NCBI GenBank assembly: GCA_019420465.1
Contig: JAHZHB010000091.1
Span: forward strand, 3,111 to 8,341
Length of the DNA stretch: 5,231 nucleotides
Direction: 5' to 3'
Source: Lachnospiraceae bacterium
GTDB lineage: Bacteria; Bacillota; Clostridia; Lachnospirales; Lachnospiraceae
This document shows positions 1 to 5,231 of this stretch, piece by piece. Numbering within the stretch: position 1 is the stretch's first letter; the number at the start of each line of letters is the position of its first letter. The position numbers and the translations under genes were made by a program. The notes under the pieces are model-generated. The model was not told where the DNA came from and did no database searches. It saw only the letters and a list, made by a program, of their open reading frames with translations.

Positions 1-165
1 ACCATTGCAAGCGGCGACAGCTAAAACGATCTAGGCATGATCCAGGCAAGCAAGGCAGGATTTCTGTTCCGCAGTACGGAGTCGATTAAGAAGGACCATC
101 CGGAGCTGGCTGCGTATGAGACGTATGATGAGCTGCTGACGGCTATTAAGGGGGCTATGGACTAG
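1..165 (+). pseudogene. thrH: 3' end of ThrH-like HAD phosphatase (phosphoserine phosphatase/homoserine kinase type), interrupted by in-frame TAA
   Basis: Frame 1 reads TIASGDS, then a TAA stop at 22-24, then NDLGMIQASKAGFLFRS and on to ...TYDELLTAIKGAMD and a TAG at 163-165. On both sides of the stop the reading matches the C-terminus of ThrH, a HAD-superfamily enzyme described in Pseudomonas as a phosphoserine phosphatase with homoserine phosphotransferase activity. That protein has GDSYND, then AGILF, then a TYEDL-like segment near its end. GDSxND is HAD motif IV, whose aspartates help bind the catalytic Mg2+. The stop replaces the aromatic residue of the motif; a Tyr codon (TAC or TAT) is one base away from TAA. 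A protein ending there would lose the last part of motif IV and about 46 more residues, so it is probably inactive. The 5' part lies outside the window, so I cannot tell whether the rest is intact. A sequencing or assembly error is an alternative. Family assignment is fairly confident; pseudogene status is moderate. Confidence 0.7.
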
Positions 166-167
166 AA

Positions 168-218
168 GTGGCAAACAGGATGAGCTTGTCGAGTTTGTAT
201 GGCATCCTTGTCCGCCAC
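168..218. repeat. Imperfect inverted repeat just after the thrH stop
   Basis: GTGGC at 168-172 pairs with GCCAC at 214-218. After a 2x2 internal loop, ACA (175-177) pairs with TGT (209-211). After a one-base bulge, GGATG (178-182) pairs with CATCC (203-207), leaving a 20-base loop. It begins two bases after the TAG, where a 3'-end hairpin would be expected, but no T-tract follows (next bases GGCTCCCCT), so it is not a clear intrinsic terminator. It might be an mRNA 3'-end stabiliser or a copy of a dispersed intergenic repeat. A second GTGG at 232-235 could compete for the CCAC arm. Confidence 0.4.
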
Positions 219-345
219 GGCTCCCCTAAAAGTGGATACTGGCAAGTCATAGAGTGCAGTGCAAAGCATGATGAAGAAGCCAAATGACATTACTTAAACA
301 TGAGGGCATGTGATCCTTGTCAAAAATATTAATCAACCGCACCCC

Positions 346-392
346 GAGGGAAAAATCCGCACGTTTTTACAAAAGCTGTAGATTTTTCCCTC
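346..392. repeat. Perfect 12-bp inverted repeat, possible operator or RNA hairpin upstream of trkA
   Basis: GAGGGAAAAATC at 346-357 is the exact reverse complement of GATTTTTCCCTC at 381-392, separated by 23 bases. The GC-rich ends lie on the outside of the stem and the A/T run on the inside, and no T-tract follows, so it does not look like an intrinsic terminator. The right arm covers the place where a -35 element would sit for the TATA-like sequences at 400-414. A dimeric regulator binding there could block or position RNA polymerase for trkA. Alternatively it is a hairpin in a transcript starting further upstream. The repeat itself is seen directly; its role is inference. Confidence 0.6.
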
Positions 393-396
393 ACTT

Positions 397-414
397 TGCT
401 ATATACTGTATAAG
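397..414 (+). promoter_or_regulatory. Candidate promoter (-10 region) for trkA-trkH-glgX
   Basis: TGC followed by TATATA (397-405) fits an extended -10 element, and two further -10-like hexamers overlap it: TATACT (402-407) and TATAAG (409-414). No good TTGACA-like -35 is found 16-18 bases upstream, where the sequence is the T/C-rich right arm of the inverted repeat. The extended -10 could compensate for this, or an activator could be needed. Transcription would start near 412-421, giving a leader of about 60-70 bases that contains the 421-449 hairpin. TATACTGTATA at 402-412 is also a small palindrome (TATAC, centre T, GTATA). Confidence 0.35.
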
Positions 415-420
415 AAATCC

Positions 421-449
421 GGGCAAAAGACACACTTTTTGCCTTTTTT
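421..449 (+). terminator. Terminator-like hairpin with T-tract in the trkA leader
   Basis: GGCAAAA (422-428) pairs perfectly with TTTTGCC (437-443) around an 8-base loop, and six T residues follow at 444-449. The GC pairs at the base of the stem next to the T-tract give the layout of a weak intrinsic terminator. It lies only 31 bases before the trkA start and downstream of the only promoter-like sequence I find. It could therefore end transcripts entering from thrH, act as an attenuator in the trkA leader, or be a 5' stabilising hairpin. The stem is short (7 bp), so termination may be inefficient. Confidence 0.45.
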
Positions 450-468
450 CGTATGAAAATGTATGTTT

Positions 469-472
469 GAGG
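469..472 (+). promoter_or_regulatory. Ribosome binding site of trkA, decides the start
   Basis: GAGG at 469-472 lies 8 bases before the ATG at 481. The earlier in-frame ATG at 463 has no such sequence before it and would overlap this site, and it would add six residues (MFEDER) ahead of the natural beta-strand MKIIIAGDGK. The start at 481 is therefore preferred. Confidence 0.75.
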
Positions 473-480
473 ATGAGAGA

Positions 481-1836
481 ATGAAGATAATCATAGCAGG
501 AGACGGTAAGGTAGGACAGACTCTGACGCGTCTTTTGTCAGGTGAAGGGTATGATCTGACGCTGATCGATACGAAACAGAATGTACTGGAGACGTCGCAG
601 GAGCAGTATGATGTCATGATCGTGCATGGCAACTGTGCGACGATGGATATCTTAAAACAGGCCGGTGTGGCCGAGGCGGATCTTCTGATTGCGGCGACCG
701 GTGAGGACGAGATCAATCTTTTATGCTGCATGACAGCACATTTCATGAACGAAAATCTGCATACGATCGCCCGTATCCGCAATCCGGAGTATGCGGATCA
801 GATCTATGCAATGCGGAGAAACTTTGCTTTGTCAATGATGGTCAATCCGGAAAAGCAGGCAGCAGAAGAAATCGAGCGTATGCTGCGTTATCCGGTATCG
901 CTGAAACGTGAGACATTCCCGCGGGGACGTATGGAGATCATTGAATTAAAGATCAATGCAGGCAGCAAATTAAAAAATCTCAGCTTAAATGATCTGAATT
1001 CTGTGGTTAAATGCAAGGTTCTGGTCTGCAGTGTTATCCGTGGCGGCGAGATGATCGCACCGTCCGGTGATTTTATTCTGAAAGAGGGCGACTGTATTTA
1101 TGTTACAGCACCGACAGACAATCTGACCCATCTTTTGAAAAATCTGGGTATCATTACCCATAAGATCAAAAACGTCATGCTCTGCGGCGGCGGCCGTGTC
1201 AGCTATTATCTGGCGAATCGACTGTTAAGTGCAGGAATTCGTGTGCATATTATTGAAAGAGACGAGGTACGCTGCGAGGATCTGGCGAAGGTTCTGCCGA
1301 AGGCGGATATTATCTTTGGTGATGCGACGGACCGTGATCTGTTAGATAGCGAGGGACTGGCGAACTGTGATGCACTCGTTACCCTGACTGGTATGGATGA
1401 GGTCAATATGGTTGTTTCGATGTATGGTTCCAACTGCGGCATCGATCAGGTCATCACAAAACTGAGCCACGAGGGAAACAGTACCCTGCTTGACAGTCTG
1501 TCTCTTGGTGGACTGATCTGCCCGAAGGATCTCTGTAGCAATACGATCGTACAGTATGTGCATGCGCTGGACAACCAGACAGGAACAGCACTGGCTGTAC
1601 ACAGCTTTGCCGGAGGCAAGGCAGATGCTATGGAATTTATCGTGGATGATCAGACGAAATACTGTCATACACCGCTGAGAGATATCCGGATCAGGAAAAA
1701 CACCCTGTTAGTCGGTATCAAACACGGCCCCTTAACAGAAATCCCCAATGGTGATTCCATGTATGAGAAAGGAGATATTCTGATCGTCGTTTCAGGTGCG
1801 GATGAGATTGAGCGTCTGAATGACATCTTTGAATAG
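481..1836 (+). CDS. trkA: Trk system potassium uptake regulatory protein TrkA (two RCK units)
   Basis: Cytoplasmic nucleotide-binding subunit that gates the TrkH potassium channel at the inner face of the membrane. The protein is 451 residues, close to the 458 of E. coli TrkA, and has the expected tandem layout: RCK_N 1 (about 1-135), RCK_C 1 (about 140-222), RCK_N 2 (about 230-350), RCK_C 2 (about 368-450). The first Rossmann fold shows GDGKVG (G7, G9, G12) and an acidic residue ending beta-2 (D30), typical of NAD(H) binding. The second shows GGGRVS (236-241), E259 and GDATD (280-284); its third glycine is replaced by serine, so nucleotide binding there may differ. Each RCK_C carries the end motif KEGD/EKGD before a hydrophobic strand (201-204, 429-432). 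trkH follows after 11 bp, which supports the assignment. An upstream ATG at 463 is rejected on ribosome-binding grounds. Regulation by the structured leader is possible but unproven. Confidence 0.95.
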   Translation: MKIIIAGDGKVGQTLTRLLSGEGYDLTLIDTKQNVLETSQEQYDVMIVHGNCATMDILKQAGVAEADLLIAATGEDEINLLCCMTAHFMNENLHTIARIRNPEYADQIYAMRRNFALSMMVNPEKQAAEEIERMLRYPVSLKRETFPRGRMEIIELKINAGSKLKNLSLNDLNSVVKCKVLVCSVIRGGEMIAPSGDFILKEGDCIYVTAPTDNLTHLLKNLGIITHKIKNVMLCGGGRVSYYLANRLLSAGIRVHIIERDEVRCEDLAKVLPKADIIFGDATDRDLLDSEGLANCDALVTLTGMDEVNMVVSMYGSNCGIDQVITKLSHEGNSTLLDSLSLGGLICPKDLCSNTIVQYVHALDNQTGTALAVHSFAGGKADAMEFIVDDQTKYCHTPLRDIRIRKNTLLVGIKHGPLTEIPNGDSMYEKGDILIVVSGADEIERLNDIFE

Positions 1837-1847
1837 GCTTACGAGAC

Positions 1848-3302
1848 ATGAACTATAGAATGATCGGACGTTTTATGTCCAGAATCCTGATGCTGGAAGC
1901 TCTGTTTATGGTGCCGCCCTTTGGAATCTGTCTGTATGACGGGGACTTTCGGACGGGAATGGCTTTTCTGATCAGCATCGTGCTGGCCGTTGTGATCGGC
2001 GGCATCCTCTGGCTGATCGGGAAAAAGGCAGATACCATGTTCCAGAGCCGTGAGGGCTTGGTATGTGTGGGTTTAAGCTGGATCGTGCTGGCGATGATCG
2101 GCGGTCTGCCGTTCTTTTTATCAGGAGAGATTCCGAATTATATTGATGCGCTGTTTGAAATCGTATCCGGTTTTACCACGACAGGAGCATCGATTCTGAC
2201 CGATGTAGAAGCATGCACACGCGGTATGCTGTACTGGCGAAGCTTCAGCCACTGGCTGGGCGGCATGGGTGTGCTGGTTTTCCTTCTGGCTGTGGCAAGG
2301 ACCGGGCAGAAAAAGCAGGGCTTTACCATGCATATCCTGCGTGCGGAGAGCCCGGGGCCGAATGTAGGCAAGCTTGTGCCGAAGATGAAGGAAACTGCGC
2401 GCATTCTGTACATTATGTATATCGCTCTGACGGTGCTGGATATAATTTTCCTGCTGGCAGGCGGTATGCCGCTGTTTGATTCTATGTGTACCGCTTTTGG
2501 TACGGCTGGTACAGGTGGTTTTGGTGTCAAAGCTGACAGTATCGGCGGGTACAGTCCCTATCTGCAGAATGTCTGCACCATCTTTATGTTTCTGTTTGGT
2601 GTGAATTTCAGTTGCTACTATCTGGTGCTGATGAAAGAGTACAAGAGTGTATGGAAAGATGAAGAGCTGAGACTCTATATCGGCCTGTTTGTAGGAAGTA
2701 TCGCACTGATCAGCTGGAATATCTTCGGCATGTACGATACGTTGGGAGAGACGGTGCGTCATGCGGCATTCCAGGTATCGAGTATCATGACAACAACAGG
2801 TTTTGCCACGATAGATTTTGACCTGTGGCCGACGTTTTCCAAGGCGATCCTGGTCTGCCTGATGTTCTGTGGAGCATGTGCGGGCAGTACCGGCGGTGGT
2901 ATCAAGGTGAGCCGTGTGCTTCTGCTTGGCAAAAGCCTGAAACGCAATATCCTGCAGATGCTGCAGCCGAGAAAAGTTATGGTCGTGCGTACAAACGGGC
3001 AGAAGGTGGACGAAAAGGTTCTGAGCAACGTTAATGCTTATCTGGCTGCCTATGTGATCATCATAATCTTAAGTTTTCTGGCGGTTTCGCTGGACGGCTA
3101 TTCGATAACAACGAGTTTTACATCTGTGGTTGCCTGCTTTAACAATATCGGCCCGGGTCTTGAACTGGTCGGACCGACGGGAAGCTATGCAATGTTCAGT
3201 GGTCTGTCAAAGATCGTACTGATTCTGGATATGCTGGCGGGGCGTCTGGAAATCTTCCCGATTCTGATTCTGTTTACCGGCAGAGCATGGAAAAAAATGT
3301 AG
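1848..3302 (+). CDS. trkH: Trk system potassium uptake channel protein TrkH
   Basis: Integral membrane K+ translocating subunit of the Trk/Ktr/HKT superfamily, 484 residues, matching the usual TrkH length and longer than typical KtrB. It has four membrane-pore-membrane repeats with filter sequences visible in order: GFTTTGAS (108-115), FGTAGTGGFG (217-226), SIMTTTGFAT (312-321) and NNIGPG (432-437). The conserved CAGSTGGGIK stretch (344-353) marks the intramembrane gating loop of the third repeat, and R466 in GRLEIFP fits the conserved arginine of the last helix. Hydrophobic segments lie near 12-30, 36-58, 69-93, 134-151, 186-206, 240-262, 273-295, 330-350, 396-415 and 455-478. The start lies 11 bp after the trkA stop with only a weak AGG (1835-1837) overlapping that stop, suggesting translational coupling to trkA. 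Filter glycines are all present, consistent with K+ selectivity. Another ATG at 1860 has no better ribosome binding site. Confidence 0.95.
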   Translation: MNYRMIGRFMSRILMLEALFMVPPFGICLYDGDFRTGMAFLISIVLAVVIGGILWLIGKKADTMFQSREGLVCVGLSWIVLAMIGGLPFFLSGEIPNYIDALFEIVSGFTTTGASILTDVEACTRGMLYWRSFSHWLGGMGVLVFLLAVARTGQKKQGFTMHILRAESPGPNVGKLVPKMKETARILYIMYIALTVLDIIFLLAGGMPLFDSMCTAFGTAGTGGFGVKADSIGGYSPYLQNVCTIFMFLFGVNFSCYYLVLMKEYKSVWKDEELRLYIGLFVGSIALISWNIFGMYDTLGETVRHAAFQVSSIMTTTGFATIDFDLWPTFSKAILVCLMFCGACAGSTGGGIKVSRVLLLGKSLKRNILQMLQPRKVMVVRTNGQKVDEKVLSNVNAYLAAYVIIIILSFLAVSLDGYSITTSFTSVVACFNNIGPGLELVGPTGSYAMFSGLSKIVLILDMLAGRLEIFPILILFTGRAWKKM

Positions 3303-3305
3303 AGG
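3302..3305 (+). promoter_or_regulatory. Possible ribosome binding site of glgX, unusually far from ATG
   Basis: GAGG at 3302-3305 overlaps the trkH TAG and is the only clear Shine-Dalgarno sequence before the debranching gene. It lies 14 bases from the ATG at 3320, which is longer than the usual 5-10. The next in-frame ATG at 3338 has only the weak GATAAGA (3325-3331) before it. No ATG, GTG or TTG lies in frame at a better distance from GAGG. Confidence 0.4.
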
Positions 3306-3319
3306 ACATAATATACTGT

Positions 3320-5231
3320 ATGAAAGATAAGATATTAATGGGACACAGCATAGTGGGAAAGGCAGGTCTGCACCAGATCGGTGCGTACACGGTCCGTCCG
3401 GGTGTGTATATGGTAAATGGAGTATATCCGCTGGAAAATGGTGTGAATTTTACGATTTCGACCCACGAGGGAACGAGCTGTGAGCTGCTTTTGTTTAAAC
3501 GCAGAGAGGAAGAGCCGTTTGCTGTGCTGCCGTTTCCAGAGTCCTACCGTATCGGCGATACTTACTCGATGTTTGTGTACGACCTGAATATTGAAGACTT
3601 TGAGTATGCCTACCGTATTGATGGCCCATATGATCCGGCAAAGGGACTTATTTTTGACAAAACAAAGCTTTTGCTTGATCCGTATGCACAGGCTGTCACC
3701 GGGCAGCAGGTCTGGGGAACACAGCAGACAGGTGCTTACCGTGCCCGTGTTGTCGAGGATAAGTTTGACTGGGGAGATGCCAATCTTTTAAAAAGAGAGC
3801 TGGCCGATCTGGTCATCTATGAGCTGCATGTCCGTGGATTTACGATGGATCCATCCTCAGGCGTAAAACACAGAGGAACCTTCCGTGGCCTGATGGAAAA
3901 AATCCCGTATTTAAAAGAACTGGGCATCAATGCCGTGGAACTCATGCCGATCTTTGAATTTGACGAGACCAGCAATGCCAGAGAGTATGAGGGGCATGAA
4001 CTTTTAGAATGCTGGGGTTATAATACTGTCAGCTTTTTTGCACCGAATACCAGCTATACGTCTCGACCGGAGCATAACTGTGAGGGATATGAGTTAAAAG
4101 AGCTGATCAAAGCTTTCCACGATAATGAAATCGAGGTCATTCTGGATGTTGTCTTCAATCATACGGCAGAGGGAAATTTTGACGGTCGTATGTTCAGCTT
4201 CAAAGGCATCGACAACCAGATCTATTATATGCTGACGCCGGAAGGAGAGTACTACAATTTCAGTGGCTGCGGTAATACGTTAAACTGTAACCATCCGATC
4301 GTGCGCCAGATGATCCTGGAATGTCTGCGCTATTGGACAATCACATACCGCATTGATGGTTTCCGCTTTGATCTGGCCAGCATTCTCGGCCGTGGCAAGG
4401 GTGGTGAGCCGTTGAAAAATCCGCCACTTCTGGAGATGATTGCCAACGATCCGATCCTTCGTGAAAGCAAGCTGATCGCGGAAGCCTGGGATGCCGGCGG
4501 TCTGTATCAGGTTGGTAAATTTCCGGCACATAAGCGCTGGGCAGAATGGAATGGCAGATACCGTGACTGTATCCGCGGCTTTTTAAAAGGCGATTTCTGG
4601 GAATCCTGGAAAGCGGCCTGGAGTATCGGCGGTTCCGGTGATCTGTACGGTGTGATGCCGAAAGAATCCGATACAGACTATGATGCGTACAATTCCTGCG
4701 TGAATTTTATTACCTGTCATGACGGGTTTACTCTGGCTGATCTCTATGCCTACAATGAAAAGCATAACGAATGCAACGGCTGGAACAATACAGACGGTGC
4801 CAATGATAACCGCAGCTGGAACTGTGGTGTGGAAGGGCCTACGGATGATCAGGAGGTTATGACGCTTCGAAAACGAATGATCCGCAATGCCTGCGCTGTG
4901 CTGATGTGCAGCCGCGGTACGCCGATGTTTCTGGCCGGAGATGAGTTTGGCAATACACAGAATGGCAACAATAACTGCTATTGTCAGGATAATGAAATGT
5001 TCTGGCTGGACTGGACAAAGCTTGAGAAAAACAGAGAGCTTTTTGCATTCTTTCAATATATGATCGCGTTCAGGAATAAGCATGAGATCATCCGCAAACG
5101 TCTGCCGGATGCGCATTGCGGTATGGCACCGGTGCATGCGCATGATGTCAATGCTGACAATATCAATCTGCCGGAAAATGCCCGTACGATCGGTATGAGC
5201 TTTGCCGGATACGATGAAAAGATGGGCAGAG
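3320..5231 (+). CDS. glgX: Glycogen debranching enzyme GlgX (GH13 isoamylase type), 3' end cut by window edge
   Basis: Hydrolyses alpha-1,6 branch points of glycogen or limit dextrins in the cytoplasm, releasing short maltooligosaccharides. The open frame gives 637 residues with no stop before the edge; the family usually has about 650-720, so most of the protein is here. An N-terminal CBM48-like beta domain (about 16-105, with YRIDGPYDP at 98-106) precedes the GH13 barrel. YELHVRGFT (167-175) and CWGYN (231-235) are typical of the isoamylase/GlgX group. The four GH13 regions are intact: DVVFNH (276-281), GFRFDLAS with nucleophile D351, IAEAWD with acid/base E388, and TCHDG with stabiliser D468. 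GCGNTLNCNHP (316-326) and LAGDEFGN (538-545) also match the group. The start is uncertain: ATG 3320 or 3338. It lies 17 bp after trkH with no terminator between, so co-transcription is likely. A type I pullulanase is less likely, because YNWGYDP is absent. Confidence 0.92.
   Translation, partial: MKDKILMGHSIVGKAGLHQIGAYTVRPGVYMVNGVYPLENGVNFTISTHEGTSCELLLFKRREEEPFAVLPFPESYRIGDTYSMFVYDLNIEDFEYAYRIDGPYDPAKGLIFDKTKLLLDPYAQAVTGQQVWGTQQTGAYRARVVEDKFDWGDANLLKRELADLVIYELHVRGFTMDPSSGVKHRGTFRGLMEKIPYLKELGINAVELMPIFEFDETSNAREYEGHELLECWGYNTVSFFAPNTSYTSRPEHNCEGYELKELIKAFHDNEIEVILDVVFNHTAEGNFDGRMFSFKGIDNQIYYMLTPEGEYYNFSGCGNTLNCNHPIVRQMILECLRYWTITYRIDGFRFDLASILGRGKGGEPLKNPPLLEMIANDPILRESKLIAEAWDAGGLYQVGKFPAHKRWAEWNGRYRDCIRGFLKGDFWESWKAAWSIGGSGDLYGVMPKESDTDYDAYNSCVNFITCHDGFTLADLYAYNEKHNECNGWNNTDGANDNRSWNCGVEGPTDDQEVMTLRKRMIRNACAVLMCSRGTPMFLAGDEFGNTQNGNNNCYCQDNEMFWLDWTKLEKNRELFAFFQYMIAFRNKHEIIRKRLPDAHCGMAPVHAHDVNADNINLPENARTIGMSFAGYDEKMGR

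Larger units (their letters stand above)
166..480. other. Gene-free leader region between thrH remnant and trkA
   Basis: No convincing coding region is present in these roughly 315 bases on either strand. The first part (166-340) holds an imperfect hairpin and otherwise nothing I recognise; it carries several short stops in all frames. The second part (341-480) is AT-rich and structured: a perfect inverted repeat, a promoter-like TATA segment, a T-tracted hairpin and the trkA ribosome binding site, each listed separately. I looked for the conserved G-rich segments of the ydaO-type cyclic-di-AMP riboswitch, which often controls potassium transporters in Gram-positives, and did not see them. 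Confidence 0.7.

Noticed and set aside
22..24. TAA as a reassigned sense codon
   Set aside because: Over 1,500 codons of trkA, trkH and glgX contain no in-frame TAA and use normal TAT/TAC for Tyr, so code reassignment is not supported.
463..480. Earlier ATG start for trkA adding MFEDER
   Set aside because: No Shine-Dalgarno precedes it, and it would translate through the good GAGG site at 469-472; TrkA family proteins start directly at the MKIIIAG strand.
300..480. ydaO-type cyclic-di-AMP riboswitch upstream of the K+ uptake genes
   Set aside because: Biologically plausible, but the conserved G-rich and paired segments of that class are not seen. ACCCCGAGGG at 341-350 is not enough.
399..782. 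127-residue minus-strand frame covering the trkA promoter and start
   Set aside because: It overlaps the first Rossmann fold of TrkA and the T-tracted hairpin, with no ribosome binding site or recognisable protein; shadow frame.
2121..2762. 213-residue open frame on the minus strand within trkH
   Set aside because: It is antisense to a clearly conserved membrane protein, has low-complexity His/Gln-rich composition and no recognisable domain; it is a codon-bias shadow.
4583..5143. 186-residue open frame on the minus strand within glgX
   Set aside because: The + strand here encodes conserved GH13 regions (TCHDG, LAGDEFGN). The antisense product looks hydrophobic only as a mirror of those codons and has no family features.

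Overview
The window looks like chromosomal DNA from a Gram-positive Firmicute of the class Clostridia, most likely a Lachnospiraceae-type gut anaerobe. This is inferred from protein style, purine-rich ribosome binding sites, short intergenic gaps and roughly balanced GC content; no rRNA or other marker is present. All complete genes lie on the + strand.

Layout. Positions 1-165 hold the 3' end of a ThrH-like HAD phosphatase gene, with an in-frame TAA inside its conserved GDSxND motif. Positions 166-480 form a gene-free leader of about 315 bases. It contains an imperfect hairpin just after the thrH stop, a perfect 12-bp inverted repeat (346-357/381-392), a candidate promoter at about 397-414, and a terminator-like hairpin with a T-tract (421-449). 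Then come trkA (481-1836), trkH (1848-3302), and a glgX-type glycogen debranching gene (from about 3320) that runs off the right edge.

How the genes work together. TrkA, a peripheral nucleotide-binding RCK protein, gates the TrkH membrane channel to give a Trk-type potassium uptake system. The gaps of 11 bp (trkA-trkH) and 17 bp (trkH-glgX), with no terminator between them, suggest one transcript that also carries the glycogen/alpha-glucan debranching enzyme. Whether this pairing is functional or simply a neighbourhood cannot be decided from this window.

Overall this is mostly ordinary housekeeping sequence. I see no CRISPR, tRNA, rRNA, insertion sequence or undescribed multi-gene system. 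The parts most worth a second look are the structured leader upstream of trkA, the stop codon in the thrH remnant, and the K+ transport/glycogen gene linkage.
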